Part shown: in pieces, positions 40,692-49,488 of the stretch | Layout: each line of letters begins with the position of its first letter | How positions within the stretch are numbered: the stretch's first letter is position 1 | Origin: Streptomyces sp. NBC_01716 | GTDB lineage: Bacteria; Actinomycetota; Actinomycetes; Streptomycetales; Streptomycetaceae | NCBI RefSeq assembly: GCF_036248275.1 | Contig: NZ_CP109181.1 | Location: 2,108,001 to 2,172,000 of the forward strand | DNA: 64,000 nt | Direction of reading: 5' to 3' | Made by a program: the position numbers and the translations under genes | The notes under the pieces: model-generated | Databases searched by the model: none | Seen by the model: only the letters and a program-made list of their open reading frames with translations | Told to the model about the DNA's origin: nothing

Positions 40692-42818
40692 TCAGACGTC
40701 GATCCTGGCGCGGTCCAGCGTCGCGGCCGAGCTGGTGATGAACTCCTTGCGGGGCGCGACCTCGTTGCCCATGAGCAGGTCGAAGACCTGCTCGGACGAT
40801 TCGAGGTCCCCGATGTTGATCCGCCGCAGGGTGCGGTGGCGGGGGTCCATCGTGGTCTCCGCGAGCTGGTCGGCGTCCATCTCACCGAGGCCCTTGTAGC
40901 GCTGGATGGAGTCCTTGTAGCGCACGTTCTTGCGCTGGAACTCCAGGAGCGTCTGCCGCAGCTCGTTGTCCGAGTACGTGTAGACGTACTTGTCCTGGCC
41001 CTTCTTGGGCTGCACGAGCTCCACCCGGTGCAGGGGCGGCACCGCCGCGAAGACGCGGCCCGCCTCCACCATCGAGCGCATGTAGCGCTGGAACAGCGTC
41101 AGCAGCAGACAGCGGATGTGGGCCCCGTCGACATCGGCGTCGACCAGCAGCACGATCTTGCCGTAGCGCGCGGCGTCGATGTCGAACGTCCTGCCCGACC
41201 CGGCCCCTATGACCTGGATGATCGCGCCGCACTCGGCGTTCTTCAGCATGTCGGACACCGACGACTTCTGAACGTTCAGGATCTTGCCCCGGATCGGCAG
41301 CAGTGCCTGGAATTCGCTGTTCCGGGCGAGTTTGGCCGTACCGAGCGCCGAGTCCCCCTCCACGATGAACAGCTCGCTGCGCTCCACGTCGTCACTGCGG
41401 CAGTCGGCGAGCTTGGCCGGCAGCGAGGAGGTCTCCAGCGCCGTCTTCCTGCGCTGCGCCTCTTTGTGCTGACGGGCGGCGATACGCGTACGGGCCGCGG
41501 CGACGACCTTCTCCAGCACGGCGCGCGCCTGCGCCTTCGCGTCGCGCTTGGTCGACGTCAGGAACTCCTTGAGTTCCTTGGAGACCACGTTGGCGACGAT
41601 CCGGTTGGCCGCCGACGTCCCGAGGATCTCCTTGGTCTGCCCTTCGAACTGCGGCTCGGCCAGCCGCACCGTGACCACGGCCGTGAGCCCTTCCAGGGCG
41701 TCGTCCTTGACGACGTCGTCCTCGGCGACGCGCAGGAGCTTCGCCGAGCGCAGCGTCTCGTTGACCGTCTTGGTCACGGCGCGCTCGAAGCCGGTCATGT
41801 GCGTGCCGCCCTTGGGGGTGGCGATGATGTTGACGTAGCTGCGCATCGTGGTGTCGTACCCGGTGCCCCAGCGCAGCGCGATGTCGACACCCAGCTCGCG
41901 GGTGACCTCGGTGGGCGTCATATGACCGCGGTCGTCCAGGACGGGCACGGTCTCCTTGAAGACGCCCTGGCCGGTCAGCCGCAGCACGTCGCAGACGGCC
42001 TTGTCCTGCGCCAGATACTCGCAGAACTCGCTGATCCCGCCGTCGTAGCGGAACGTCTCCTCGATCGTCTCGCCGCCCTCGCTCTCGCCGGCCGCCCGCT
42101 CGTCGCGCACGACGATGGTCAGGCCGGGCACGAGGAAGGCGGTCTGGCGGGCCCGCTGGTGCAGCGTCTCCAGCGAGAGCCTGGCGTCCTTGAGGAAGAT
42201 CTGCCGGTCCGCCCAGTACCGGATCCGGGTTCCGGTGCGCGTCTTGGGCACCCGCTTGCCCTTGAGCAGCCCGTTCGCGGGGTCGAAGGGGGCGTCGGGG
42301 CCCGATTCCGTGAACATGCCGGGGACACCGCGGCGGAAGCTGATCGCGTGCACGGCGCTGTTGCGGTCCACCTCGACGTCCAGCCGGGCCGAGAGCGCGT
42401 TGACGACGGAGGCGCCCACGCCGTGCAGACCGCCGGAGGCCGCGTACGAGCCGCCGCCGAACTTTCCGCCCGCGTGGAGCTTCGTCATGACGACCTCGAT
42501 ACCGGAGAGGCCGGTCTTGGGCTCGACGTCGACAGGGATGCCCCGGCCGTTGTCCCTGACCTCGACGGAGCCGTCCTCGTGCAGAGTGACGTCGATACGG
42601 TCGCAGTAACCCCCCAGGGCCTCGTCGACGGAGTTGTCGATGATTTCCCAGAGGCAATGCATCAGGCCACGGCTGTCGGTGGACCCGATGTACATACCGG
42701 GTCGCTTCCGGACCGCTTCGAGCCCCTCAAGGACGAGCAGGTGCCGCGCGGTGTAGTTGGAACCGTCACGGTCTGCGGTCAGCAGCGCACTGGACGGCAC
42801 GGACGTCTCGGCGGTCAC
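40692..42818 (-). CDS. parE: Topoisomerase IV-type subunit B (ParE)
   Basis: A 708-aa type IIA topoisomerase ATPase subunit. GHKL ATPase (MYIGSTDSRGLMHCLWEIID, with NSVDEALGG), transducer domain, TOPRIM with EGDSALGTAK and LLVDADVDGAHI (DxDxD), and the C-terminal YKGLGEMDADQLAETTMDP. It partners ParC (15403-17853) to decatenate sister chromosomes; in Streptomyces this pair is distinct from GyrA/GyrB near oriC. GTG 42818 has GGAG 8 nt upstream. TOPRIM reads SALGTAK where gyrases have SAGGSAK. Confidence 0.93.
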   Translation of the reverse strand: MTAETSVPSSALLTADRDGSNYTARHLLVLEGLEAVRKRPGMYIGSTDSRGLMHCLWEIIDNSVDEALGGYCDRIDVTLHEDGSVEVRDNGRGIPVDVEPKTGLSGIEVVMTKLHAGGKFGGGSYAASGGLHGVGASVVNALSARLDVEVDRNSAVHAISFRRGVPGMFTESGPDAPFDPANGLLKGKRVPKTRTGTRIRYWADRQIFLKDARLSLETLHQRARQTAFLVPGLTIVVRDERAAGESEGGETIEETFRYDGGISEFCEYLAQDKAVCDVLRLTGQGVFKETVPVLDDRGHMTPTEVTRELGVDIALRWGTGYDTTMRSYVNIIATPKGGTHMTGFERAVTKTVNETLRSAKLLRVAEDDVVKDDALEGLTAVVTVRLAEPQFEGQTKEILGTSAANRIVANVVSKELKEFLTSTKRDAKAQARAVLEKVVAAARTRIAARQHKEAQRRKTALETSSLPAKLADCRSDDVERSELFIVEGDSALGTAKLARNSEFQALLPIRGKILNVQKSSVSDMLKNAECGAIIQVIGAGSGRTFDIDAARYGKIVLLVDADVDGAHIRCLLLTLFQRYMRSMVEAGRVFAAVPPLHRVELVQPKKGQDKYVYTYSDNELRQTLLEFQRKNVRYKDSIQRYKGLGEMDADQLAETTMDPRHRTLRRINIGDLESSEQVFDLLMGNEVAPRKEFITSSAATLDRARIDV

Positions 42819-43251
42819 GCGGTTCGCTCCTCGCTGAATTTGAAATGTGGCCCAGTGGGTAAGGGCCCGGCATCGGTCGCCGCTCAGAGGGTACAGAGGC
42901 CTGGTAGAGCCGTTGTAGCGCCACCCTATTGAATTCTCATGCTAGCCGAGGCTCGCATGAGTGTTCGATCCCTCGATGGAGTGAAGCACACATCACGTTC
43001 CCTTCCAGGCATGAACCATTTAGGCTCCGGGCACGTCCTCATCAACAACCGGCAAGCCGGCCGGGAGGATCGACCCCCTGACAAGCAACGCGAAACCGTA
43101 AAGCTAAGCAATACGGCTCATTCGCCGCCAACCGGCGACAGACAGCCGCCTCGGGAAGAAGTTTCGAGGAAAGGCCGCGAGCGGGAACGTTTTCGGCCTG
43201 GTTGGATGTTGACCCTGGTACGACAGCTCGTCGAGCTAGAGAAGAGGCGAC
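42819..43251. promoter_or_regulatory. Divergent parE / DUF7455 control region with a 26-bp dyad
   Basis: No gene is supported in these 433 bp. On the parE strand a -10 TAGGGT lies at 42923-42928 without a recognisable -35. Instead a near-perfect dyad occupies 42936-42961: CTCATGC and GCATGAG outer arms, AGCC and GGCT inner arms, one mismatch pair and a GA centre. It is centred at about -32 of the predicted parE transcript, so it may bind a regulator. The half nearer DUF7455 holds the extracytoplasmic-sigma-like motif listed next. Confidence 0.55.
43184..43210 (+). promoter_or_regulatory. Candidate SigR-like promoter for the DUF7455 gene
   Basis: GGAAC (43184-43188), 19 nt, GTT (43208-43210), close to the GGGAAT-N18/19-GTT form used by the thiol-stress sigma factor SigR. 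The leader to GTG 43252 would be ~35 nt. Confidence 0.35.
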
Positions 43252-43482
43252 GTGACTACTGTTCTGACCCCCGCGAGCCCGCTGACGGCCGCTGACCGCT
43301 GCGACCGCTGCGGCGCCCAGGCATATCTGCGCGTCGTCCTGACCAGCGGTGGTGAACTGCTCTTCTGCGCCCATCACGGACGCAAGTTCGAGCCGGAACT
43401 CAAGAAGATCGCCGCGGAAATACAGGATGAGACCGACCGACTGACGGCCGTGCAGGCCGCCGCCGGTGAAGAGGAACACTGA
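43252..43482 (+). CDS. DUF7455 small zinc-ribbon protein
   Basis: A 76-aa conserved actinobacterial protein matching DUF7455. The metal site is CDRCGAQA and CAHHGRKF (Cys-x2-Cys ... Cys-x2-His). Function unknown; size and charge suit a nucleic-acid- or protein-binding cofactor. GTG 43252 with GAGG upstream. Monocistronic with a strong hairpin 47 bp downstream. Confidence 0.85.
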   Translation: MTTVLTPASPLTAADRCDRCGAQAYLRVVLTSGGELLFCAHHGRKFEPELKKIAAEIQDETDRLTAVQAAAGEEEH

Positions 43483-43528
43483 TCCCTCGCATCCACGACG
43501 AGCCAAGGGCCGATCCAGGACCGGCCGA

Positions 43529-43566
43529 CGGGCCGCCACCCCGGCAGACACCGGGACGGCGGCCCG
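43529..43566. terminator. Terminator between DUF7455 and the protease gene
   Basis: CGGGCCGCC (43529-43537) pairs with GGCGGCCCG (43558-43566), with CCCGG/CCGGG inside; followed on the plus strand by TTCTCGTT. Sited between convergent genes. Confidence 0.82.
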
Positions 43567-43605
43567 TTCTCGTTGATCAGCGCCTTGATCAGCGCCTGAC
43601 TGCCC

Positions 43606-44454
43606 TCAGCGCGTACGCCGCGTTCCGGTGGCCTCGGCCACCTGGTCACCCGCCGAGGTGATCCGGGTGTAGACCCCCGGACTCCCGGCCTTCCCACAGC
43701 CGCTTCCCCACGAGACCAGCCCGATGAGCCGCCCACGGGCCACCAGCGGCCCTCCGCTGTCGCCCTGGCAGGCGTCGTGCCCGCCATCGGGATCGCCGGC
43801 GCAGAGCATCGTGGAGGCCTCGTAGCGGCCCCCTGAGCCCCCGGGGTAGGCCCGCTCGCACTCGGAGTCCGCCAGGACCGTCACCGGGGCGGAGCGCAGC
43901 GCGGAGGCGTATGTGCCCCGGCCGCTGGTGTCGCCCCAGCCGAACACCTTCGCCGGGGTGCCGGGGGCCAGGGCCTCCGAGCCCGGATCGGCCGGCCGGA
44001 CGCTGTACCGCGCGGGCAGCGGCTCGGCCAGCGTCAGCACCGCGAGGTCCGAGGCGTGGGTCGCCGGGTCGTACGCCGGATCGATCCGTACGGAACCGAC
44101 CCGGACCTCCCTGCCGCCCTTCCCCTGCAGCTCCTCCCGGCCCGCGATGACCCGCAGGTCGGTCACATCCTCGGGCTTCACCCCGAGCACGTCCCTGCCC
44201 ATGCAGTGCGCGGCCGTGAGCACCTTCGTGGGCGCCACGACCGCGCCGCCGCAGAACTGGCCCGCGCGAGTGTTCCCGAACCGTTCGCGGCTGGACAGCG
44301 CCACGACCCAGGGACTCTCAGCGGCCGGAGCCGGCTCCCCTCCCACGACCACGCGGTCCGCGGCGGCCGGCACGGGGGACACGAGCGGCAGCACCGCCCC
44401 CGCGGCGATCGTGGCCAGTCCTCCCGTGAGCACTCGGGCAATAGGGCGACGCAT
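43606..44454 (-). CDS. Secreted trypsin-like serine protease (S1)
   Basis: A 282-aa protein. Signal peptide ~1-32 ending PAAA, mature start near RVVVGGEPA. Catalytic triad visible: His in LTAAHC, Asp in ASDLAVL, Ser in GDSGGP within DACQGDSGGPLV (Asp six residues before Ser gives trypsin-like specificity). It would cleave after Arg/Lys outside the cell. ATG 44454 has AGGAG 6 nt upstream. It lies between DUF7455 and hrdB, as in other Streptomyces. Confidence 0.93.
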   Translation of the reverse strand: MRRPIARVLTGGLATIAAGAVLPLVSPVPAAADRVVVGGEPAPAAESPWVVALSSRERFGNTRAGQFCGGAVVAPTKVLTAAHCMGRDVLGVKPEDVTDLRVIAGREELQGKGGREVRVGSVRIDPAYDPATHASDLAVLTLAEPLPARYSVRPADPGSEALAPGTPAKVFGWGDTSGRGTYASALRSAPVTVLADSECERAYPGGSGGRYEASTMLCAGDPDGGHDACQGDSGGPLVARGRLIGLVSWGSGCGKAGSPGVYTRITSAGDQVAEATGTRRTR

Positions 44455-44532
44455 ACTGGCTCCTGACTCTCCGGTGACTCCTACTGACACAGAGTCACCC
44501 ATTGAGCCGACAAACGCATCCCCGCAACGCCT

Positions 44533-44568
44533 GAGGGCCCGCAATCCCGGTCGGGATCGCGGGCCCTC
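44533..44568 (-). terminator. hrdB terminator
   Basis: GAGGGCCCGC-ATCCCG pairs with CGGGAT-GCGGGCCCTC across a GT loop, with a single mismatch; begins 32 bp after the hrdB stop. Confidence 0.88.
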
Positions 44569-44600
44569 GGAAGGGGCTGCGCAAGGCAGGAGAAACCGGC

Positions 44601-46148
44601 CTAGTCCAGGTAGTCGCGCAGAACCTGCGAACGCGACGGGTGGCGGAGCTTGGACATCGTCTTCGACTCGATCTGACGAATGCGCTCACGCGTCACGCCG
44701 TAGACCTTGCCGATCTCGTCCAGTGTCTTGGGCTGGCCGTCGGTCAGACCGAAGCGCATGGAGACCACGCCGGCCTCACGCTCGGAGAGCGTGTCGAGCA
44801 CCGAGTGCAGCTGCTCCTGGAGAAGCGTGAAGCTGACCGCGTCGGCCGGGACGACCGCCTCGGAGTCCTCGATGAGGTCACCGAACTCGCTGTCCCCGTC
44901 CTCACCCAGCGGGGTGTGCAGGGAGATCGGCTCGCGACCGTACTTCTGGACCTCGATGACCTTCTCAGGGGTCATGTCGAGTTCCTTGGCCAGCTCCTCC
45001 GGGGTGGGCTCACGGCCCAGGTCCTGGAGCATCTGGCGCTGCACGCGCGCGAGCTTGTTGATGACCTCGACCATGTGCACCGGGATACGGATGGTGCGGG
45101 CCTGGTCGGCCATGGCGCGGGTGATCGCCTGCCGGATCCACCAGGTGGCGTACGTGGAGAACTTGTAGCCCTTGGTGTAGTCGAACTTCTCGACCGCGCG
45201 GATCAGACCCAGGTTGCCCTCCTGGATCAGGTCCAGGAAGAGCATGCCGCGGCCGGTGTAGCGCTTGGCCAGCGAGACCACCAGACGGAGGTTGGCCTCC
45301 AGCAGGTGGTTCTTGGCGCGGCGCCCGTCCTCGGCGATGATCTCCAGCTCGCGCTTGAGCTTGGGGGCGAGCTTGTCGGCGTTCGCCAGCTTGTCCTCGG
45401 CGAACAGACCCGCCTCGATGCGCTTGGCGAGCTCGACCTCCTGCTCGGCGTTGAGGAGCGGGACCTTGCCGATCTGCTTGAGGTAGTCCTTGACCGGGTC
45501 GGCGGTGGCGCCCGCGACGGCGACCTGCTGGGCGGGCGCGTCGTCCTCGTCGTCGTCGGAGAGTACGAAGCCCTTGTTCTCGCCCTCGGTCTCCTCCTCC
45601 TCGCCCTTGCCCGCCTGGACCTCCTCGGCCGTCTCCTCGCCCTCGGCGGCCTCGTCGGCGTCCTTCTTGCCCGCGGTCTTCTTCGCCGCGACCTTCTTGA
45701 CGGCGGTCTTCTTGGCCGCCGCCTTCTTGGCCACGGTCTTCTTCGCCGCCGTCTTCCTGGCGGGCGCGGCACTCTCGTCGGCGGGCGTCTCGACGGTCTC
45801 GGCGACCGGGGCGGCGGTGGCCGCGACGGTCTTCGTATGAACGGTCTTGGCGGCGACTGTCTTGGTGGCGGTGCGCTTCGCCGGGCTCTTCGCAGCGACG
45901 CTCTTGCGGGCGCGCTTCGGCGACTCCGCGGCACTGACCATCAGCGTCACACCCTCTTCCTCGAGGATCTGGTTGAGGCTGCGCAGAACATTCTTCCACT
46001 GGGTTGGCGGAATCTGGTCAGCCTCGAAGGCCCGACGCACGTCGTCGCCGGCGATCTGCCCATCAGCCTTTCCCCGCTCGATGAGCGCCATCACAGACTC
46101 GGACTCGGCGATCTCCGGCGGGAGCGTACGGGATGTGCTGGCCGACAC
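44601..46148 (-). CDS. hrdB: Principal RNA polymerase sigma factor HrdB
   Basis: A 515-aa group-1 sigma-70 factor. N-terminal [20 protein letters not shown] is nearly the S. coelicolor HrdB start. An Ala/Lys/Thr-rich stretch (~75-150) and an acidic linker precede region 1.2 ([15 protein letters not shown]). Region 2 contains [20 protein letters not shown]; region 4.2 is [20 protein letters not shown]. It directs transcription of housekeeping genes. GTG 46148 follows the known HrdB start; GAGAGG lies ~11 nt upstream. The neighbouring whiH confirms the position. Confidence 0.97.
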   Translation of the reverse strand: MSASTSRTLPPEIAESESVMALIERGKADGQIAGDDVRRAFEADQIPPTQWKNVLRSLNQILEEEGVTLMVSAAESPKRARKSVAAKSPAKRTATKTVAAKTVHTKTVAATAAPVAETVETPADESAAPARKTAAKKTVAKKAAAKKTAVKKVAAKKTAGKKDADEAAEGEETAEEVQAGKGEEEETEGENKGFVLSDDDEDDAPAQQVAVAGATADPVKDYLKQIGKVPLLNAEQEVELAKRIEAGLFAEDKLANADKLAPKLKRELEIIAEDGRRAKNHLLEANLRLVVSLAKRYTGRGMLFLDLIQEGNLGLIRAVEKFDYTKGYKFSTYATWWIRQAITRAMADQARTIRIPVHMVEVINKLARVQRQMLQDLGREPTPEELAKELDMTPEKVIEVQKYGREPISLHTPLGEDGDSEFGDLIEDSEAVVPADAVSFTLLQEQLHSVLDTLSEREAGVVSMRFGLTDGQPKTLDEIGKVYGVTRERIRQIESKTMSKLRHPSRSQVLRDYLD

Positions 46149-46269
46149 GAACAACCTCTCGGAACGATGGAAACGACTTCCGGCTCCCTCCCCAAGGATC
46201 GGGGCGGAGCCGACGACCGTCGACTGGGGATGCGCCGACGGCGCGGGCTGGACCTCGGAGGCTGGATAC

Positions 46270-46296
46270 AGCGCCACTCCTCGTGGCGCTATTCCC
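46270..46296 (-). promoter_or_regulatory. Candidate SigR-type hrdB promoter with embedded hairpin
   Basis: On the minus strand GGGAAT (46291-46296) is followed after 18 nt by GCT (46270-46272), close to GGGAAT-N18-GTT; hrdB of S. coelicolor has a SigR promoter. The spacer is itself a perfect dyad AGCGCCAC-GAGGA-GTGGCGCT (46270-46290), which would be a hairpin in any transcript started further upstream. Confidence 0.4.
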
Positions 46297-46338
46297 TCTG
46301 TGGCTGTCACCTCTTAGGTCATCGCCCTGCCTCGCGGA

Positions 46339-46369
46339 GTGTTACGCCCAATCCACGTGGCCCGAGTCA
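46339..46369 (-). promoter_or_regulatory. Candidate vegetative hrdB promoter
   Basis: TGACTC (46364-46369) and TAACAC (46339-46344) with a 19-nt spacer; leader to GTG 46148 ~185 nt. The rest of the 381-bp gap between hrdB and whiH holds no gene. Confidence 0.4.
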
Positions 46370-46415
46370 CACCTCATTTACGGCAAAGCAGCCAGAAGGG
46401 TTTTATCGCGCGTTC

Positions 46416-46445
46416 GTGCCGCCGGGCCCTGGGGTCCGGCGGCAC
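46416..46445 (-). terminator. whiH terminator
   Basis: GTGCCGCCGG (46416-46425) and CCGGCGGCAC (46436-46445), 10-bp perfect stem, 84 bp past the whiH stop; followed on the minus strand by an AT-rich stretch. Confidence 0.75.
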
Positions 46446-46529
46446 GTGACGCGCACGCCCCCGTCCGTCCTGACCTCTCTTTTCCTGCTCGGCACCGCGG
46501 GACTCGCCCTCAGTACCCCCGTGACCGCC

Positions 46530-47417
46530 TCAGTGCTCGCGCGGCGCGGGAACGACTCGTTCCACTTCAGGGTGCACCATCAGAAGCTGCCGCATGGCGG
46601 ATTCGGCCGCCTGGGAGTCGCCCGCCGCGAGGGCCTCGACGATCCGCGCGTGGTGCGCCAGCGACGCGTCGGTGGGTCGGTCACAGCCCGTGACGGGGCC
46701 GCCGGAGACCTGGAGGGCCGCCGAGACGATCCCCGACAGGTGCTCCAGCATCCGGTTGCCCGCGAGCTGGATCAGCAGGGAGTGGAACTCGGCGTCGGCA
46801 CGCGAGAACGTGATCGAGTCGGCCTGGGCGATGGCGTGCCCCATGATCTCGACCATGTCGGCCAGCCGCTGCTGGACATCCTCCCGGCCGTGGCCGGCGG
46901 CGAGACGGGCGGCGAGCGGCTCGATCGTCCAGCGCAGCTCGGTCAGTTCGCGGCGCTGGTCGTCACGCTGGGGGCCGAACGCCCGCCATTCGATGATGTC
47001 GGCGTCCAGCAGGTTCCAGTCGCTGACCGGCCGGACCCGGGTGCCGACGTTGGGGCGGGCGCTGACGAGGCCCTTGGCCTCAAGGACGCGCAGCGACTCG
47101 CGGACCACCGTGCGGGAGACCTCGAAGCGCTGGCCGATCTCCTCCGGTACGAGCGGCCGGTCGGCGCCCAGATCGCCGGAGACGATCATCTGGCCGAGCT
47201 GCTGGACGAGTTGGCCGTGCAGCCCACGGCCCCGGCTGCCCGCCGAGCGCCGGCCGACCCGGCCCAACTCGTTGTCCGCGCCCTCCCAGGCGGGGGTGGG
47301 AATGCGGTCGGCGCCGGGCGTCTCCGGGTAGGGGTAGCGGTCGATTCCGCCCGGGGCCGGGAGGCCGGATTCGACGGAGCGGGCGGCGGTCATCATGGTG
47401 TGCGCAAGGGTACTCAC
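46530..47417 (-). CDS. whiH: Sporulation regulator WhiH (GntR/FadR family)
   Basis: A 295-aa GntR-family protein. The winged helix (~75-140) reads LHGQLVQQLGQMIVSGDLGA, then EEIGQRFEVSRTVVRESLRVLEAKGLV. The FadR/FCD-type effector domain has DAEFHSLLIQLAGNRMLEHL and SLAHHARIVEALAAGD. Its place next to hrdB and its length match WhiH of S. coelicolor, required for sporulation septation. GTG 47417 has AAAGGA upstream; ATG 47396 has no ribosome site. The candidate WhiG promoter upstream fits WhiH being a WhiG target. Confidence 0.87.
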   Translation of the reverse strand: MSTLAHTMMTAARSVESGLPAPGGIDRYPYPETPGADRIPTPAWEGADNELGRVGRRSAGSRGRGLHGQLVQQLGQMIVSGDLGADRPLVPEEIGQRFEVSRTVVRESLRVLEAKGLVSARPNVGTRVRPVSDWNLLDADIIEWRAFGPQRDDQRRELTELRWTIEPLAARLAAGHGREDVQQRLADMVEIMGHAIAQADSITFSRADAEFHSLLIQLAGNRMLEHLSGIVSAALQVSGGPVTGCDRPTDASLAHHARIVEALAAGDSQAAESAMRQLLMVHPEVERVVPAPREH

Positions 47418-47480
47418 GCATCCTTTGTCGGCTTCGCTCGTCGGCCCCTTGAGGTCTTTGGTGAAAAGCACACGAAAGGG

Positions 47481-47505
47481 TGATCGGCGCCCGCCCTTCG
47501 ATTGA
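47481..47505 (-). promoter_or_regulatory. Candidate WhiG-dependent promoter of whiH
   Basis: On the minus strand GCCGATCA (47481-47488) is 7/8 of the FliA/WhiG -10 GCCGATAA. TCAA at 47502-47505 is the nearest -35-like box but the spacer is 13 nt, shorter than the usual ~15-16. whiH is a known WhiG target. Confidence 0.55.
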
Positions 47506-47576
47506 CGACTTATCGTAAAGAAGCGGGCGGAATCAGGGAGTTATGGGCAAGTGCGATAGCTCCGGTCATCCGGCGA

Positions 47577-49316
47577 TCACCAACGGGCCCTGCGGCGAAG
47601 GCTCGTGAACAGATACGCACAGAGCAGGGCGGACAACGACAGCGCCAGCGCGGCCCCGACGGGCTGGGAAAGCACCCGGCCCGTCGCCACCAGCCAGCGG
47701 TCGGCGGCCTCCGGCCATTGCGGCCACGCCAGTTCACGCAGCCTGGCCGGCAGTCCGACGATCGAACGCGCCGACGGAACGGCAAGCCCCTTCTGTACGA
47801 GGGGGACGACCACGACCGGTACGGCGAGCACGGCGGCGACCCCGGCGCCGGTGACCCGGAAGATGCCGGCCCCGAGGAGACCCGCCCAGGCGCAGCCGAC
47901 GGCCAGTCCGGCCCAACTGACCACGAGCGCGGGCCAGTCCGGGGGCACCACATCCGTTCCGCCGCCGTACACCAGTCTCATGGCCTGCGAGTCGACGACG
48001 ACGGTGAGGGCCGCGAGCAGGAGGGCGGCCGTGCCGGTGACGGTGAGTTTGGCCAGCAGCAGGCCGATGCGGCGCGGAACGGTTCCCCGTCCAGCGGCGA
48101 GCGCCGGGTAGCGGTACTCGTCGCCGAAGGCGAACGCGCCGAGCAGGCCCGCCCCCAGGGCGGCCGGTGGCAGCGGGAGGAACGCGGGCCAGGCCGCGAG
48201 GAGGCCGGACAGCGGGGTGCCGCCGGTACGCGCGAGCGGCAGGCTCAGGGCGAGGGAGGCGATCAGGACGGCGGCGGCGACCAGCCAGGGGGTCCGTACG
48301 CCGAGGAAGCGGCGGAGCTCGTACCGGAAGGGCCGCAGCGGGCTGCGCACGGGCCGCGCGGGCAGCGGAGGCGGCAGGGGGCCGGTGCCGGGCTCCGGGG
48401 GTGCCGGCCGTACCTCTGAGGCCGGCGCGGGGGGTGGTGCTGGGCCGGTGTCGCCTGTCTCGTCGGCGAGTTGATGGACGAGGATGTTGTGCCGGAAGGC
48501 CGTCTCGCCCAACTCGGCGCAGTTGCTGCCGAAGACGGTCAGCCGCCCGCCGGAGTCCGTGACGACCTCGACGGAGCGGCGCTCGGCGCGCGCCTCGCGG
48601 TTCACGGCGTCGGCGAGCCTGGCCGCGTGCGGGGTACGGATCACCACGCGCGGGCGCAGCCGGGTCCGCGCGAAGTCGGCGGCGTCCTGGTCGGCGACGA
48701 GGCGGCCTTCGTGGACGGTGACGACTCGATCGGCGGTGCGGGCCGCTTCCTTGGGATCACTGGTGGTGAAGAGAACGGTGCCGCCGTTGGCCGCGTGCGC
48801 CCGGAGCAGCCCGTGCAGCCAGCCGCTCTCGCGGGGGGAGAGACCGGCGGCGGGTTCGTCGAGGACGAGCGTGTGCGGGTCGCCCAACAGGGCGGCGGCG
48901 AGGCCGAGTCTGCGGTCCATGCCGAGGGAGAGGGAGCCCAGCGGTTCGTCGCGCAGGGCGCCGATGCCGACCAGGTCGAGCAAAACGTCGGCACGCGCGG
49001 CGGGCACGCCGGCGGCGGCGCAGAGCATCCGGAGCTGTCCCTTGGCGGTGCGCGCGGGGTGGCCCGGCACGTCGCCGAGCAGGACGCCGACCTCACGGGC
49101 GGGGTGGGCGATGCGGTGGAGGGGCCGGCCCCGGAAGTAGGTGATTCCGCGGCCGGATTCGAGTTCGAGCATCAGCCGCAGGGCGGTGGTCTTGCCGGCG
49201 CCCTCGGCGCCGAGCAGGGCCGTGACGCCGCCGGTCGCGGCATCAAAGGTCAGATCGTCCACGGCGGGCGGGAGATCGCGGTGGGGGGTGCTGGTGAGTC
49301 CGATGGCCTGGAGCAT
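47577..49316 (-). CDS. ABC transporter: ATPase fused to a membrane domain
   Basis: A 579-aa protein. Residues ~1-215 are an ABC ATPase: Walker A GAEGAGKTT, signature LSLGM (in place of LSGGQ), Walker B TLVLDEP. A hydrophilic Pro-rich linker at ~290-330 leads to ~240 residues with about six membrane spans (LVAAAVLIASLALSLPLA, AALLLAALTVVVDSQA). ABC-2-like half-exporter fusions of this kind may move lipids, peptides or drugs. It sits just upstream of whiH in Streptomyces order; substrate unknown. Start ATG 49316. Confidence 0.88.
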   Translation of the reverse strand: MLQAIGLTSTPHRDLPPAVDDLTFDAATGGVTALLGAEGAGKTTALRLMLELESGRGITYFRGRPLHRIAHPAREVGVLLGDVPGHPARTAKGQLRMLCAAAGVPAARADVLLDLVGIGALRDEPLGSLSLGMDRRLGLAAALLGDPHTLVLDEPAAGLSPRESGWLHGLLRAHAANGGTVLFTTSDPKEAARTADRVVTVHEGRLVADQDAADFARTRLRPRVVIRTPHAARLADAVNREARAERRSVEVVTDSGGRLTVFGSNCAELGETAFRHNILVHQLADETGDTGPAPPPAPASEVRPAPPEPGTGPLPPPLPARPVRSPLRPFRYELRRFLGVRTPWLVAAAVLIASLALSLPLARTGGTPLSGLLAAWPAFLPLPPAALGAGLLGAFAFGDEYRYPALAAGRGTVPRRIGLLLAKLTVTGTAALLLAALTVVVDSQAMRLVYGGGTDVVPPDWPALVVSWAGLAVGCAWAGLLGAGIFRVTGAGVAAVLAVPVVVVPLVQKGLAVPSARSIVGLPARLRELAWPQWPEAADRWLVATGRVLSQPVGAALALSLSALLCAYLFTSLRRRARW

Positions 49317-49488
49317 CGCTTCTCTCGCGGGGAGGTGAGACCGCTCGGGGGCAGTATGAGTACCGCAGAAAGATAACGCGACATATCTGACTTATTGCGC
49401 AGGGTGGTGACTGGGCCGTGTCTCCCCGGATCAGGCCGGATAAGGGAGGGCCCGCCGTGACCGCGGCTGGAGGTGTCAGGCGGCGGGG

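Noticed and set aside
42819..43251. Short frames in the parE/DUF7455 gap (e.g. 42939-43295)
   Set aside because: No ribosome site, no family resemblance and they overlap the DUF7455 gene in another frame.
45600..45930. Ala/Lys-rich repeats considered as a separate repeat element
   Set aside because: They are the coding repeat of the HrdB N-terminal region, seen in orthologues.
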